From Haloarcula amylolytica JCM 13557 (lineage in GTDB: Archaea > Halobacteriota > Halobacteria > Halobacteriales > Haloarculaceae): DNA of 64,000 nucleotides. A program made the translations under genes and the position numbers. The stretch is from positions 187,971 to 251,970 of the forward strand of contig NZ_AOLW01000015.1 of assembly GCF_000336615.1 (NCBI RefSeq). The letters are read 5' to 3'. Below, one piece after another: positions 42,818 through 50,722 of the stretch; position 1 is the first letter of the stretch; each line of letters opens with the position of its first letter. The notes below the pieces were generated by a model. That model searched no databases. It saw only the letters and a program-made list of their open reading frames with translations, and had not been told where the DNA came from.

Positions 42818-43849
42818 ATGAGTGACCTCGGGAAAATCGACCGCGAACTGTTCGATACCGTCATCTACCCGGAACTGGGTGCGGACCGAGAGGACGTGGT
42901 CCTCGGGCCGACACACGGCGTCGACTTCGGGGTCATCGACGTTGACGGGGAGGCGCTGGTCACAGCCACCGACCCGCTGTCGGTGCTGCCCGACCTCGGC
43001 TTCGAGCGGGCCGGCCGGTTCGCGCTCGACGTGGTCCTGGCCGACGTCGCCGTTTCCGGTATCCCGCCGTCACACCTCTCCGTGACGTTCACCCTCCCGC
43101 CAGAGATGAGCGACGACGAGTTGGCGGCGATGTGGCACGGCTTTGCGGGGCGGGCCGAGGAAGTCGGCGTAAGCGTCGTCACCGGCCACACCGCCCGCTA
43201 CGCCGGCGTCGACTACTCCTGGGTCGGTGGTGCGACGGTGCTCGGCGTCGGGTCCCACGACGACATCGTCCGGCCGGACGGCGCTCGGCCGGGCGACAAA
43301 CTGGTCGTCGGTACCGGCCCCGGGGCCGAAGTCACGGGTCTGTTCGCGACCCTCTTTCCGGAGCAGGTCGGGCTGTCGCCCGACCGAACCGCTATCGCAC
43401 AGGAGCGACTGGCCGACACCGCGCTCGTCGAGGACGCGATGGCCGCGGCGAACGCCGGCAACGTGACGGCGATGCACGACGCCACCGAGGGCGGCATCAC
43501 CGGCGCGTTCATCGAAATGGCCGACGGTGCGTCGGCACGATTCGACGTGGATAGCGAGGTGATGCCGGTCGCCGAAGGCGTCGGCGCGCTCTGTGACGCG
43601 CTCGACATCGACCCCTGGCACGTCAGCAGTTGCGGGACGCTTCTGGCTGCCGTCGATCCTGCGGACGCCGATAGCGTCGTCACCGCGCTCCGTGACCGTG
43701 GGACGCCGGCCGCCGTCGTCGGCGAGGTGACCGACGGCTCGGGGCTGTACGTCGACGGCACCCGACAATCCCACCCCGGGGCGGACCCGTCGTGGGATGC
43801 CTTTGGGCGCCTGCAGGCGGCTGCCGAGGGCGACACAGACCAGCGGTGA
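42818..43849 (+). CDS. AIR synthase-related (HypE-like) protein
   Basis: A 343-residue protein. It has an ATP-handling half with the metal/phosphate loop (DPLSVLPDLGF) and repeated glycine loops (VVTGHTARY, VGTGPGAEVTG, HDATEGGITGAF) of the PurM/ThiL/SelD/HypE superfamily. The DATEGGITGAF motif is that of HypE-like members. No hydrogenase genes are present nearby and the usual HypE C-terminal cysteine is absent (it ends EGDTDQR). It therefore probably acts on another carbamoyl- or phosphate-type substrate. Confidence 0.82.
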   Translation: MSDLGKIDRELFDTVIYPELGADREDVVLGPTHGVDFGVIDVDGEALVTATDPLSVLPDLGFERAGRFALDVVLADVAVSGIPPSHLSVTFTLPPEMSDDELAAMWHGFAGRAEEVGVSVVTGHTARYAGVDYSWVGGATVLGVGSHDDIVRPDGARPGDKLVVGTGPGAEVTGLFATLFPEQVGLSPDRTAIAQERLADTALVEDAMAAANAGNVTAMHDATEGGITGAFIEMADGASARFDVDSEVMPVAEGVGALCDALDIDPWHVSSCGTLLAAVDPADADSVVTALRDRGTPAAVVGEVTDGSGLYVDGTRQSHPGADPSWDAFGRLQAAAEGDTDQR

Positions 43850-43998
43850 GACACGGAGCCCCTCCCGACGCGAACTGACAGCACGTCACACCTACTGCTA
43901 TATATGCTTGTAAGGCGTATTATACTTCAATGTGACATATCGTCGTGACTGACGTGGCAGCGACCACGCCAGCCAGGCTACTGTCACGGAGACTCATC

Positions 43999-44697
43999 AT
44001 GTTCCAAGAAGCCATATCGTATCCGCGGGACGGCGACAGCGCAGTGAAAACCATCGCTATCGGGGGTGCGTTGCTGTTCCTGAGTTTCCTCGTCGTTCCG
44101 CTGTTCTTCGTGTTCGGGTACGTCGTTCGGTCACTCCGGGCCGTGATGAACGGGGAGACGACGCCGCCGGAGTTCGACGAATGGGGCGACCTGGGCATAG
44201 ACGGGCTGAAGGCGTTCGCTATCGGATTCGTTTACTCGCTGGTCCCGACGGTGATCACAGGGACAGCACTGTTTCTCACTGTTGCCACCTTCGGACCCAG
44301 CGAGACCGTCTTCAGTGGCGTAATCACGGGATTGCTCCTCACAGTCGCCGCGCTCGGAATGCTCGCGATTTCCCTGGCCGCAGTGTACATTGTTCCGGCC
44401 GCCGTCGTCGCCTACGTTCGGACCGACAGCGTCGCTGCGGCGTTCTCGCCGAGTGACCTCCGCCCGCTCCTGTTCAGCCGCACCTACGCTACTGGCTGGG
44501 TCGTCGCGTTCGGTATCAGCCTCCTCGCCGGCGTCGTCGTCAGCGTCCTGAGCGCCACCGTCGTGGGTTCCGTCCTGACCCCCTTCGTAGTGTTCTACGC
44601 GTACGTGGCCGGGGCCTACGCTATCGGAACCGCTGTCAGGGAGATGCCGGATATCGCCTCTGAACCCGCGACACCCGCTGCAGGCTCGGTCGCCTGA
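43999..44697 (+). CDS. DUF4013 family membrane protein
   Basis: A 232-residue membrane protein from ATG 43999, the usual position for this family (start MFQEAISYPRDGDSAVKT), then about five hydrophobic helices and a PPEFDEWG loop characteristic of DUF4013. The function of this haloarchaeal/methanogen family is unknown. It lies between the AIR-synthase-family gene and pelA on the same strand. Confidence 0.86.
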   Translation: MFQEAISYPRDGDSAVKTIAIGGALLFLSFLVVPLFFVFGYVVRSLRAVMNGETTPPEFDEWGDLGIDGLKAFAIGFVYSLVPTVITGTALFLTVATFGPSETVFSGVITGLLLTVAALGMLAISLAAVYIVPAAVVAYVRTDSVAAAFSPSDLRPLLFSRTYATGWVVAFGISLLAGVVVSVLSATVVGSVLTPFVVFYAYVAGAYAIGTAVREMPDIASEPATPAAGSVA

Positions 44698-44773
44698 TTA
44701 GTTCGGTCACGGGTTTCCTGTCCCAGCGAATCGAATGGCAGAACACTTGTGTCCCTGAAGCGGACGCTTCAGT

Positions 44774-45841
44774 ATGCAAATACAGAGTCAGGAGACCACC
44801 GCCGAAGGGGCAGAGCGCATCGAGGTGGTCCCCGAGACGCTGGACGACCTCTGGCATCTCTCGTACGTCATCGAGCCGGGGGACCTCGTCTCCGGCGACA
44901 CGACGCGGCGCATCCAGCGCAACGACGACAACCTCCGGGACAAGGGCGGCGAGCGCGAGCCGATGTGGATTCAGATCGAAGTCACCGACGTGGAGTTCGC
45001 GAAGTTCGCCAACCGCCTCCGGGTCGGCGGCGAAATCGTCGACTGCTCCCGCGAGGACCAGCTGGGCTTTCACCACACGCTCAACGTCGAGGAACACACC
45101 GAACTCACCGTCGAGAAACACCTCAAACCGGATCAGGCCGACCGCCTTGAGGAGGCCGTCGAAGCGACGGAGAACCCAGACGTGGCGATTGCGACCGTCG
45201 AGGAGGGGGAGGCCCACGTCCACACTGTCGCCCAGTACGGCACCGAGGAGCGGGCGACCATCACCTCGACGACTGGCAAAGGGGAGTACGCCCGCCCGCG
45301 GAAGGAACTGTTCGACGAACTGGCGTCAGTGCTCAAACGCCAGGACGTGGACGCCTACATCCTCGCCGGCCCCGGTTTCACTAAGCAGGACGCGCTCGAC
45401 CACTTCCAGGACGAAATTCCGGACGTCGCCGAGCAGATTACCGTCGTGGATACGTCTGCTGTCGGCGACCGAGGCGTCCACGAAGTGCTCAAACGCGGCG
45501 CTGTCGAGGACGTGCAACAGCAGACCCGCATCGCCGAGGAAGCCGACTACATCGACGAACTGATGGAGCGCATCGGCTCCGGCTCGGAAGTGGCGTACGG
45601 CCCGGAGGAAGTCGCCAAGGCGGCCGATTACGGCGCTATCGAGACGCTGCTCGTGCTCGACGAGCGGCTCCGACTGGAGCGGGCCGGCGAGGGCGACTGG
45701 GACATCGACGTCGACCAGATCATCGAGACGACAGAGCAGAAGGGGGGCGACGTGACCGTCTTCTCCGCGGAGTTCGCGCCCGGCCAGCAGCTCTCGAACC
45801 TCGGTGGCATCGCCGCGCTACTTCGGTACCGACTCGATTGA
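44774..45841 (+). CDS. pelA: Pelota mRNA surveillance protein
   Basis: A 355-residue protein with an Sm-like N-domain (about 1-130), an eRF1-like central domain lacking the GGQ motif as expected for Pelota, and a C-terminal eRF1_3 domain ([19 protein letters not shown]-like, about 270-355). It binds stalled ribosomes with aEF1A/ABCE1 and splits them. The tail matches the family ([14 protein letters not shown]). A GAF kinase starts 119 bp downstream. Confidence 0.96.
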   Translation: MQIQSQETTAEGAERIEVVPETLDDLWHLSYVIEPGDLVSGDTTRRIQRNDDNLRDKGGEREPMWIQIEVTDVEFAKFANRLRVGGEIVDCSREDQLGFHHTLNVEEHTELTVEKHLKPDQADRLEEAVEATENPDVAIATVEEGEAHVHTVAQYGTEERATITSTTGKGEYARPRKELFDELASVLKRQDVDAYILAGPGFTKQDALDHFQDEIPDVAEQITVVDTSAVGDRGVHEVLKRGAVEDVQQQTRIAEEADYIDELMERIGSGSEVAYGPEEVAKAADYGAIETLLVLDERLRLERAGEGDWDIDVDQIIETTEQKGGDVTVFSAEFAPGQQLSNLGGIAALLRYRLD

Positions 45842-45960
45842 GACCGCGGATTTGCGGTATATGTCTGCTACCAGTCACTCTCTCGGTGAAACTCCCGAAA
45901 CCGTTTTTTGCCCCGCTCACTATTGCTACGTCGTTCCAATGTCTGCGAGGAGTGGGTGAT

Positions 45961-47118
45961 ATGTCGTTCGAAGAACAACAGGACTTTGCCAGACAGGTCG
46001 CCGACCTGAACAAGTACGGGCAGGCGCTCAATCGGTGTGAGTCCGTCGACGAGGTCGTTTCCCTCACGCTCGAAGCGATGTCGCTGCTGTTCGAGTTCTC
46101 CTACTCTACGTTCGTCGAGGTTCGTGACGACGACCTCCGGGTCGTCCACAGCACGAACCCGAATCTCGTTCAGGGCGAGTCACCCAGTGACCTGGCTCGA
46201 CGGGCGCAGGAGGCTGGCGAGACGGTCGTTGAACAGGGCACTGACGCCGCTGTCACGGCCGACTCGGACGTGACGGGTGCGCTGGCTGTCCCGGCCCGAA
46301 TGGGTGACGAGGTGACAGCGGTGTTGGTCACTCGGTCCCAAACTGTCGAGGAGTTCGGGGACGAGTACGTCAGGCCGATGGAAATTCTGGCGACCCACGC
46401 CGCGACGGCCATCTCCAACATCCGTTCCCGCGAACGGCTAGAACGGGCACACCGGGACCTGGAACGGCGAAAGGAGATGATCGAGATGTACGACCGGCTT
46501 CTCCGCCACGACCTGGGCAACGACCTTCAGGTCATCGCCGGGTTCGCCGATGTCGTCGCGGGACAGGTCGACGGCCAGACCGAGGAGTACGCCGGCAAGA
46601 TACAGCGTGCGGCCGAGAGCGCCGCCGACCTCATCCACCGCGTCGGCGATCTCGTTTCGACGCTCGAAGCACAGGACAACCCGGAGCCACAGGACCTCGC
46701 GACGGTCCTCGGGGACACAGTCCGGGATGTCAGAGCCAACTACGGATCACTGACTATCGATTTCGAGCCGTCAGCGTTCGAGTATCAGGTGTACGGCAGC
46801 GACCTGCTCGACTCGGTGTTCACGAACATCATGTCCAACGCGGCGGTCCACAACGAGGACGAGGTCCATATGCGAGTGGCACCGGCGGAGGTCACCCCTG
46901 ATGAGGTTACCGTCTGTTTCGCCGACGATGGGTCGGGTGTCTCGCCAGACCTGCGCGAGAATATCTTCGAGATGGGCGTGAAAGGACAGGAGAGTCCCGG
47001 GACCGGCTTCGGTCTCGGGTTCGTCCGGGCGCTGACCGAGTCCTACGGTGGCAGGGTCAGCGTGGCCGAAAGCGACGCGGGCGGGGCCGAGTTCCGCGTC
47101 ACGCTCGAACGCGTCTAG
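45961..47118 (+). CDS. Soluble GAF-domain histidine kinase
   Basis: A 385-residue protein from ATG 45961 without membrane helices. A GAF domain (about 20-160), a coiled coil and a haloarchaeal-type HisKA with His183 (LLRHDLGN) are followed by a HATPase domain with N-box (NIMSNAAVHN) and G loops (FADDGSGV, GTGFGLGFV). The cytoplasmic signal is unknown. Its stop overlaps the convergent MBL-fold gene's stop. Confidence 0.9.
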   Translation: MSFEEQQDFARQVADLNKYGQALNRCESVDEVVSLTLEAMSLLFEFSYSTFVEVRDDDLRVVHSTNPNLVQGESPSDLARRAQEAGETVVEQGTDAAVTADSDVTGALAVPARMGDEVTAVLVTRSQTVEEFGDEYVRPMEILATHAATAISNIRSRERLERAHRDLERRKEMIEMYDRLLRHDLGNDLQVIAGFADVVAGQVDGQTEEYAGKIQRAAESAADLIHRVGDLVSTLEAQDNPEPQDLATVLGDTVRDVRANYGSLTIDFEPSAFEYQVYGSDLLDSVFTNIMSNAAVHNEDEVHMRVAPAEVTPDEVTVCFADDGSGVSPDLRENIFEMGVKGQESPGTGFGLGFVRALTESYGGRVSVAESDAGGAEFRVTLERV

Positions 47119-47867
47119 CTGACTGTTATCGTCAGACCGTCCTCGGCGAACTGCACGTCGCCGTCGTAGCTGTCCGCTATCGACGCCAGCATCTCCTCGT
47201 GTCGTCCCTCCGTGTGTGGATACAGGTGGGTGAGATACACACGTCCGACCTCGGCGTCGGCATCACGAAGCGTCTCGCCGAGCCTCGTCGGCGTCGGGTG
47301 GTTCGACACGTCCACGTCGTCCGGGAACGAGCAGTCGTGGACGAGCACTGCCGAGCCGTCGGCGAATTCGACGAGGTCGGTGAACGCCTCGGAGTCCGCG
47401 CCGAGCGTTATCGCCGGGCCGTCATCGACGGACAGCCGGTAGGCGAAACACTGCATCGAGTGGCGCGTCTTGCAGGTGTCGCCGCTGAAGCCAGCCAGTT
47501 CGAACGGTGCGCTATCGAGATCTCTGAGCGTCAGGTCCAGTCGGTCCTGCATATAGTCGTGTGTTTCGAGCAGGTCCCGAACCAGGTCGCTCGTGCCCGG
47601 TGGCCCCGCGATTGTGAGCTCTGTTTCGCCGGCCAGCCAGCGGGCCTTCATCAGCACGTCGAGGTCGGAAACGTGGTCCAGATGGTGGTGGGTCAGCAAG
47701 ACGGTGTCGACGCCTTCGTAGCCCGCGTCTGTTCGGGCCAGCGAGTGCAACACGCCACTGCCACAGTCGACGAGCAGCCGGTTTCCGTCGCGTTCCAGCA
47801 GATAGCCGGACTGCATCCGAGAGCCGGTGGGCATGGCGCTTCCGGTGCCGAGAAACGTGAGACGCAT
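47115..47867 (-). CDS. MBL-fold metallo-hydrolase (RNase Z-like)
   Basis: A 250-residue protein from ATG 47867 (upstream GC-rich sequence gives a false longer frame). It has the metallo-beta-lactamase signature THHHLDHVSDL, a first strand with FLGTGSAMPTGSR, and later metal ligands (VHDCSF, THLYPH). RNase Z-like/arylsulfatase-like members cleave tRNA 3' ends or small esters. The specific substrate is unknown. It has a convergent overlap with the GAF kinase. Confidence 0.88.
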   Translation of the reverse strand: MRLTFLGTGSAMPTGSRMQSGYLLERDGNRLLVDCGSGVLHSLARTDAGYEGVDTVLLTHHHLDHVSDLDVLMKARWLAGETELTIAGPPGTSDLVRDLLETHDYMQDRLDLTLRDLDSAPFELAGFSGDTCKTRHSMQCFAYRLSVDDGPAITLGADSEAFTDLVEFADGSAVLVHDCSFPDDVDVSNHPTPTRLGETLRDADAEVGRVYLTHLYPHTEGRHEEMLASIADSYDGDVQFAEDGLTITVS

Positions 47868-48141
47868 ACCGGACGACAGCGAGCGAACGGACAAAGGCGT
47901 TGGTGTCTGGGGGTGGGGAAAACCACCAGGGAGCGTCAGCGGAGTGAGGGCGGTGGCCGTCGGCGGGGACGGGGTCAGGGCGGCTCGGGGGCAGGTCACC
48001 CGTCGACGGCGCAGTTCATGCTTTGGACGGGGATAGCAAAAGCCCACCTGTGGCTCAAAACGCGTTTTAAGCGAACCCGAGCCGCGACAAAACCGCGAAA
48101 CGGAGCGGGAGACACTTGTGCGAGCACGACGAGATGCGACT

Positions 48142-48756
48142 ATGAAGAAATCACTCGACGAACACGCCGAGCGGTTCTCCGAGCACGCCGACGCCTACGA
48201 CGAGGACCAGGATTCGGCGGCGTATCGCGCCTGTGTCGACTTCGTTGTCGAGCACGCGGCCCCCGAAAGCGACGACGTAGTCCTCGACCTCGGCACGGGG
48301 ACCGGAGCGATCGCGTTCGCGCTCGCGCCCGACGCGGGCGAGGTTATCGGCCGCGACATCAGCGACGGAATGTTGGACAAAGCCCGGGAGAAGGCCGACG
48401 AGCGAGGCGTCGAGAACGTTTCCTTCGGCAACGGTCGCTTCCGCGCACCGAACGTCGACCGCCCGGTGGACATCGTCACGTCGAACTTCGCGATGCACCA
48501 CCTCGGCGACGACGAGAAACGCGAGGCAATCGACACCATCGCCGACCTGGGGCCGCGACGTATCGTCCTCGGGGACGTGATGCTGTTCGGCGACGACGAC
48601 CCCGACGCGCCGTTTTACAGCCCCGAGGTCGACGACCCGGCAACGGTCGGCGTCCTTGCCGACGCCTTCACCGACGCCGGCTACGCACTGACGGGCGTCG
48701 AGATGGTCACCGAGCAGGCTGGCGTGCTGGTCGCCGAACGGATCGATTCGAACTGA
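48142..48756 (+). CDS. Class I SAM-dependent methyltransferase
   Basis: A 204-residue enzyme with the AdoMet-binding motif VLDLGTGTGAIAFAL, acidic loop GRDISDGML, and later FGNGRF and NFAMHHL motifs. ATG 48142 is selected; a GTG 24 bases upstream is less likely. The small-molecule substrate is unknown. It is convergent with the winged-helix gene 23 bp away. Confidence 0.9.
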   Translation: MKKSLDEHAERFSEHADAYDEDQDSAAYRACVDFVVEHAAPESDDVVLDLGTGTGAIAFALAPDAGEVIGRDISDGMLDKAREKADERGVENVSFGNGRFRAPNVDRPVDIVTSNFAMHHLGDDEKREAIDTIADLGPRRIVLGDVMLFGDDDPDAPFYSPEVDDPATVGVLADAFTDAGYALTGVEMVTEQAGVLVAERIDSN

Positions 48757-48779
48757 ATCGACTGGCCCGCTAAACCGGC

Positions 48780-49604
48780 TCAGCGGTAGTTCCTGTACGC
48801 CCAGAACGAGACGTACAGTGTCAGGACCAGCAGCCCACCGAGGAAGAAGGCCACGCCGGGTTCGAGGTCGATGCCACCACTGGCCGCGGCGTCGGTCGTC
48901 AGTTGCCGCGCTTCCTCGGTCATCGCTCTGGCCGGGGTGTCGGCTTCCGGAGCCGGAGTGCTTTCCGGAGCCGGCGTGGCTTCCGGCGTCTCCGTCGCCT
49001 CGGCTATCTGGAACCCGCCGTCGTCTGTCTCCGTCGGGGCTGGCGTGGGTTCGGCCGTCGCGGCCGTCTCGTTCGCCGCTTCGAGACTCTCGGCGTCCTC
49101 GCCGCCCTGGGCACCGTCACCGGCGGCTCCCGAATCGCCGGCCCCCGAACTTCCGAACTGAATCGGGAACTGCCCGAGCAGGAGTTGCAGCATGACGCTG
49201 GCGGCGGTGAGGATACCGACGACAGGCAGGACGCGGCGGACGAGCGACCGGAGCGACTGCTTGCGCTCCTGCGTTCCGACGAACAACACAAGCGGGTCCT
49301 CCGGGGGCTCGTACACCTTCATCTCCTGGCCTTTCTCGGAGTACTGGACCCCGGCGACGGTGATGAGTTCCTCGTCTTCCAGCTTCTCCAGGTGATAGGA
49401 TACCTTCTGGATTGACATATCGAGCCGGTCGGCCAGTTCAGAGGGTGTTCCCGGATCGTCGTAGACGGTGTTGAGGATTTCTCTGGCCGTTTCCGAGGAG
49501 AGGGCATCGAGGACATCTGAGACGTCTTCGTCGACCCCGACGACCTGTAGCTCCCCGTCCTGTGAGGTGCTCGTGTCGGGACCGCGGGAGGGCAGCAACG
49601 ACAT
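48780..49604 (-). CDS. Membrane-tethered winged-helix regulator
   Basis: A 274-residue protein. An ArsR-like winged helix (about 25-105) is followed by a membrane helix (about 120-143), an extracellular Pro/Glu/Thr-rich segment (about 150-245) and a C-terminal membrane helix (about 248-270, ending AYRNYR). DNA-binding domains fixed to the membrane can respond to envelope signals directly. No zinc-binding cysteines are present, so it is not a metal sensor of the classical kind. A monocistronic arrangement is likely. Confidence 0.8.
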   Translation of the reverse strand: MSLLPSRGPDTSTSQDGELQVVGVDEDVSDVLDALSSETAREILNTVYDDPGTPSELADRLDMSIQKVSYHLEKLEDEELITVAGVQYSEKGQEMKVYEPPEDPLVLFVGTQERKQSLRSLVRRVLPVVGILTAASVMLQLLLGQFPIQFGSSGAGDSGAAGDGAQGGEDAESLEAANETAATAEPTPAPTETDDGGFQIAEATETPEATPAPESTPAPEADTPARAMTEEARQLTTDAAASGGIDLEPGVAFFLGGLLVLTLYVSFWAYRNYR

Positions 49605-49752
49605 ATATTCCGTTCACTGCCGCCCAGCGTAATGAATCTCGTGGAACCTCACAGGCCCATTTGAGTCTCAGAGCCCGCTATCGAAGGCGAACGACACACC
49701 TTCTGGTGACAGCGGGACGTTCGATATGCAGTATAGTGCGGTCTGATTGCCA

Positions 49753-50625
49753 CTACAGCATCCCGGTTACGGACTCTACTGCGTCCGGAGAGAGCGAGTC
49801 CCGGGGCGGCCGCACCGTCGCGTGGGCGATGATGCCGCGGTCGGCGAGCAGCGCCTTCACGGTGGGTGCGAAGCCGAACTCGGCACACGCTTCTGAGAGT
49901 GGTGAGAGGATCTCCCGCTGGACCGTTCTGGCTTCCGCCACGTCGCCGTTGGCGACGGCGGTGCCCGCCCGTTCTAGCTCGCTGGACAGTAGATGGGAGA
50001 GCGCGCTGACGCCGCCGTCGCCGCCCAGCACGAGCGACGGGACGAACAGGCCGTCGTGGCCCTGATAGACGGTGAAGTCCTCCGGCGTTCGATTGAGGAC
50101 CGCGGTGACGTACGGCAGGTCGCCGGAGGAGTCCTTGAGTCCCGCAACGGTGTCCGATTCGGCGAGCGCGGCGACCGTCTCGACGGACAGCTCCTGTCCG
50201 ACGGCCTCGGGGATGTTGTAAAGGTAGACTGGCAGCGGTGCGTCGGCCAGAACTGCTTCGAAGAACGCCTCGTTGCCCGCCCCGCTGGCCTGGCCGCCGT
50301 AGTACGGCGGAACGACGAGCGTACTGTCCGCACCCTGCTCGGCGGCGAACTGCATTCGGTCGTGCACCGTCTCGACGTCGGTCGCGGCCGTCCCGACGAT
50401 GACGCGGCAATCGTTGGAGGCTGTCTCCGTCGCGGTTCGGACGACGGTCCGGTACTCCTGTGGCGACAGCGTCTCGAACTCCCCGGTCGTCCCGCAGGGA
50501 ACGATGCCGTCGACGCCGGCCGCGGCGACGTGCCGGACCAGCGATTCCAGCCCGGCGACATCGAGGTCACCGTCGGCGTCGAACGGCGTCACCAGCGGCG
50601 TCAGTACGTCGAAGGACTCGGCCAT
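49753..50625 (-). CDS. DHDPS/NAL-family aldolase (KDG aldolase-like)
   Basis: A 290-residue TIM-barrel lyase from ATG 50625 with the family signature PCGTTGEFETLS, the Schiff-base lysine in VAGLKDSSGD and the tyrosine in VYLYNIPE. Members make pyruvate-derived C-C bonds: dihydrodipicolinate synthesis or 2-keto-3-deoxygluconate cleavage. In haloarchaea the KDG/KDPG aldolases belong to this family, but specificity is not readable here and no dap or sugar gene is adjacent. Confidence 0.87.
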   Translation of the reverse strand: MAESFDVLTPLVTPFDADGDLDVAGLESLVRHVAAAGVDGIVPCGTTGEFETLSPQEYRTVVRTATETASNDCRVIVGTAATDVETVHDRMQFAAEQGADSTLVVPPYYGGQASGAGNEAFFEAVLADAPLPVYLYNIPEAVGQELSVETVAALAESDTVAGLKDSSGDLPYVTAVLNRTPEDFTVYQGHDGLFVPSLVLGGDGGVSALSHLLSSELERAGTAVANGDVAEARTVQREILSPLSEACAEFGFAPTVKALLADRGIIAHATVRPPRDSLSPDAVESVTGML

Positions 50626-50722
50626 GCACCAGGTCAGACACGGCGGTCGCTTAGACGTTTTCCCCGTCGATATGGCGGAACCCACTTGCCGCGGCGGTCC
50701 TACTGGTCGGTAAGAACCGACA

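Noticed and set aside
42818-43849. True HypE hydrogenase maturation factor
   Set aside because: The usual C-terminal cysteine is missing and no hyp or hydrogenase genes are nearby, so only the broad AIR synthase family is claimed.
47199-48773. A 524-codon plus-strand frame over the MBL and methyltransferase genes
   Set aside because: It is antisense to the first and out of frame with the second, with Arg-rich low-complexity sequence.
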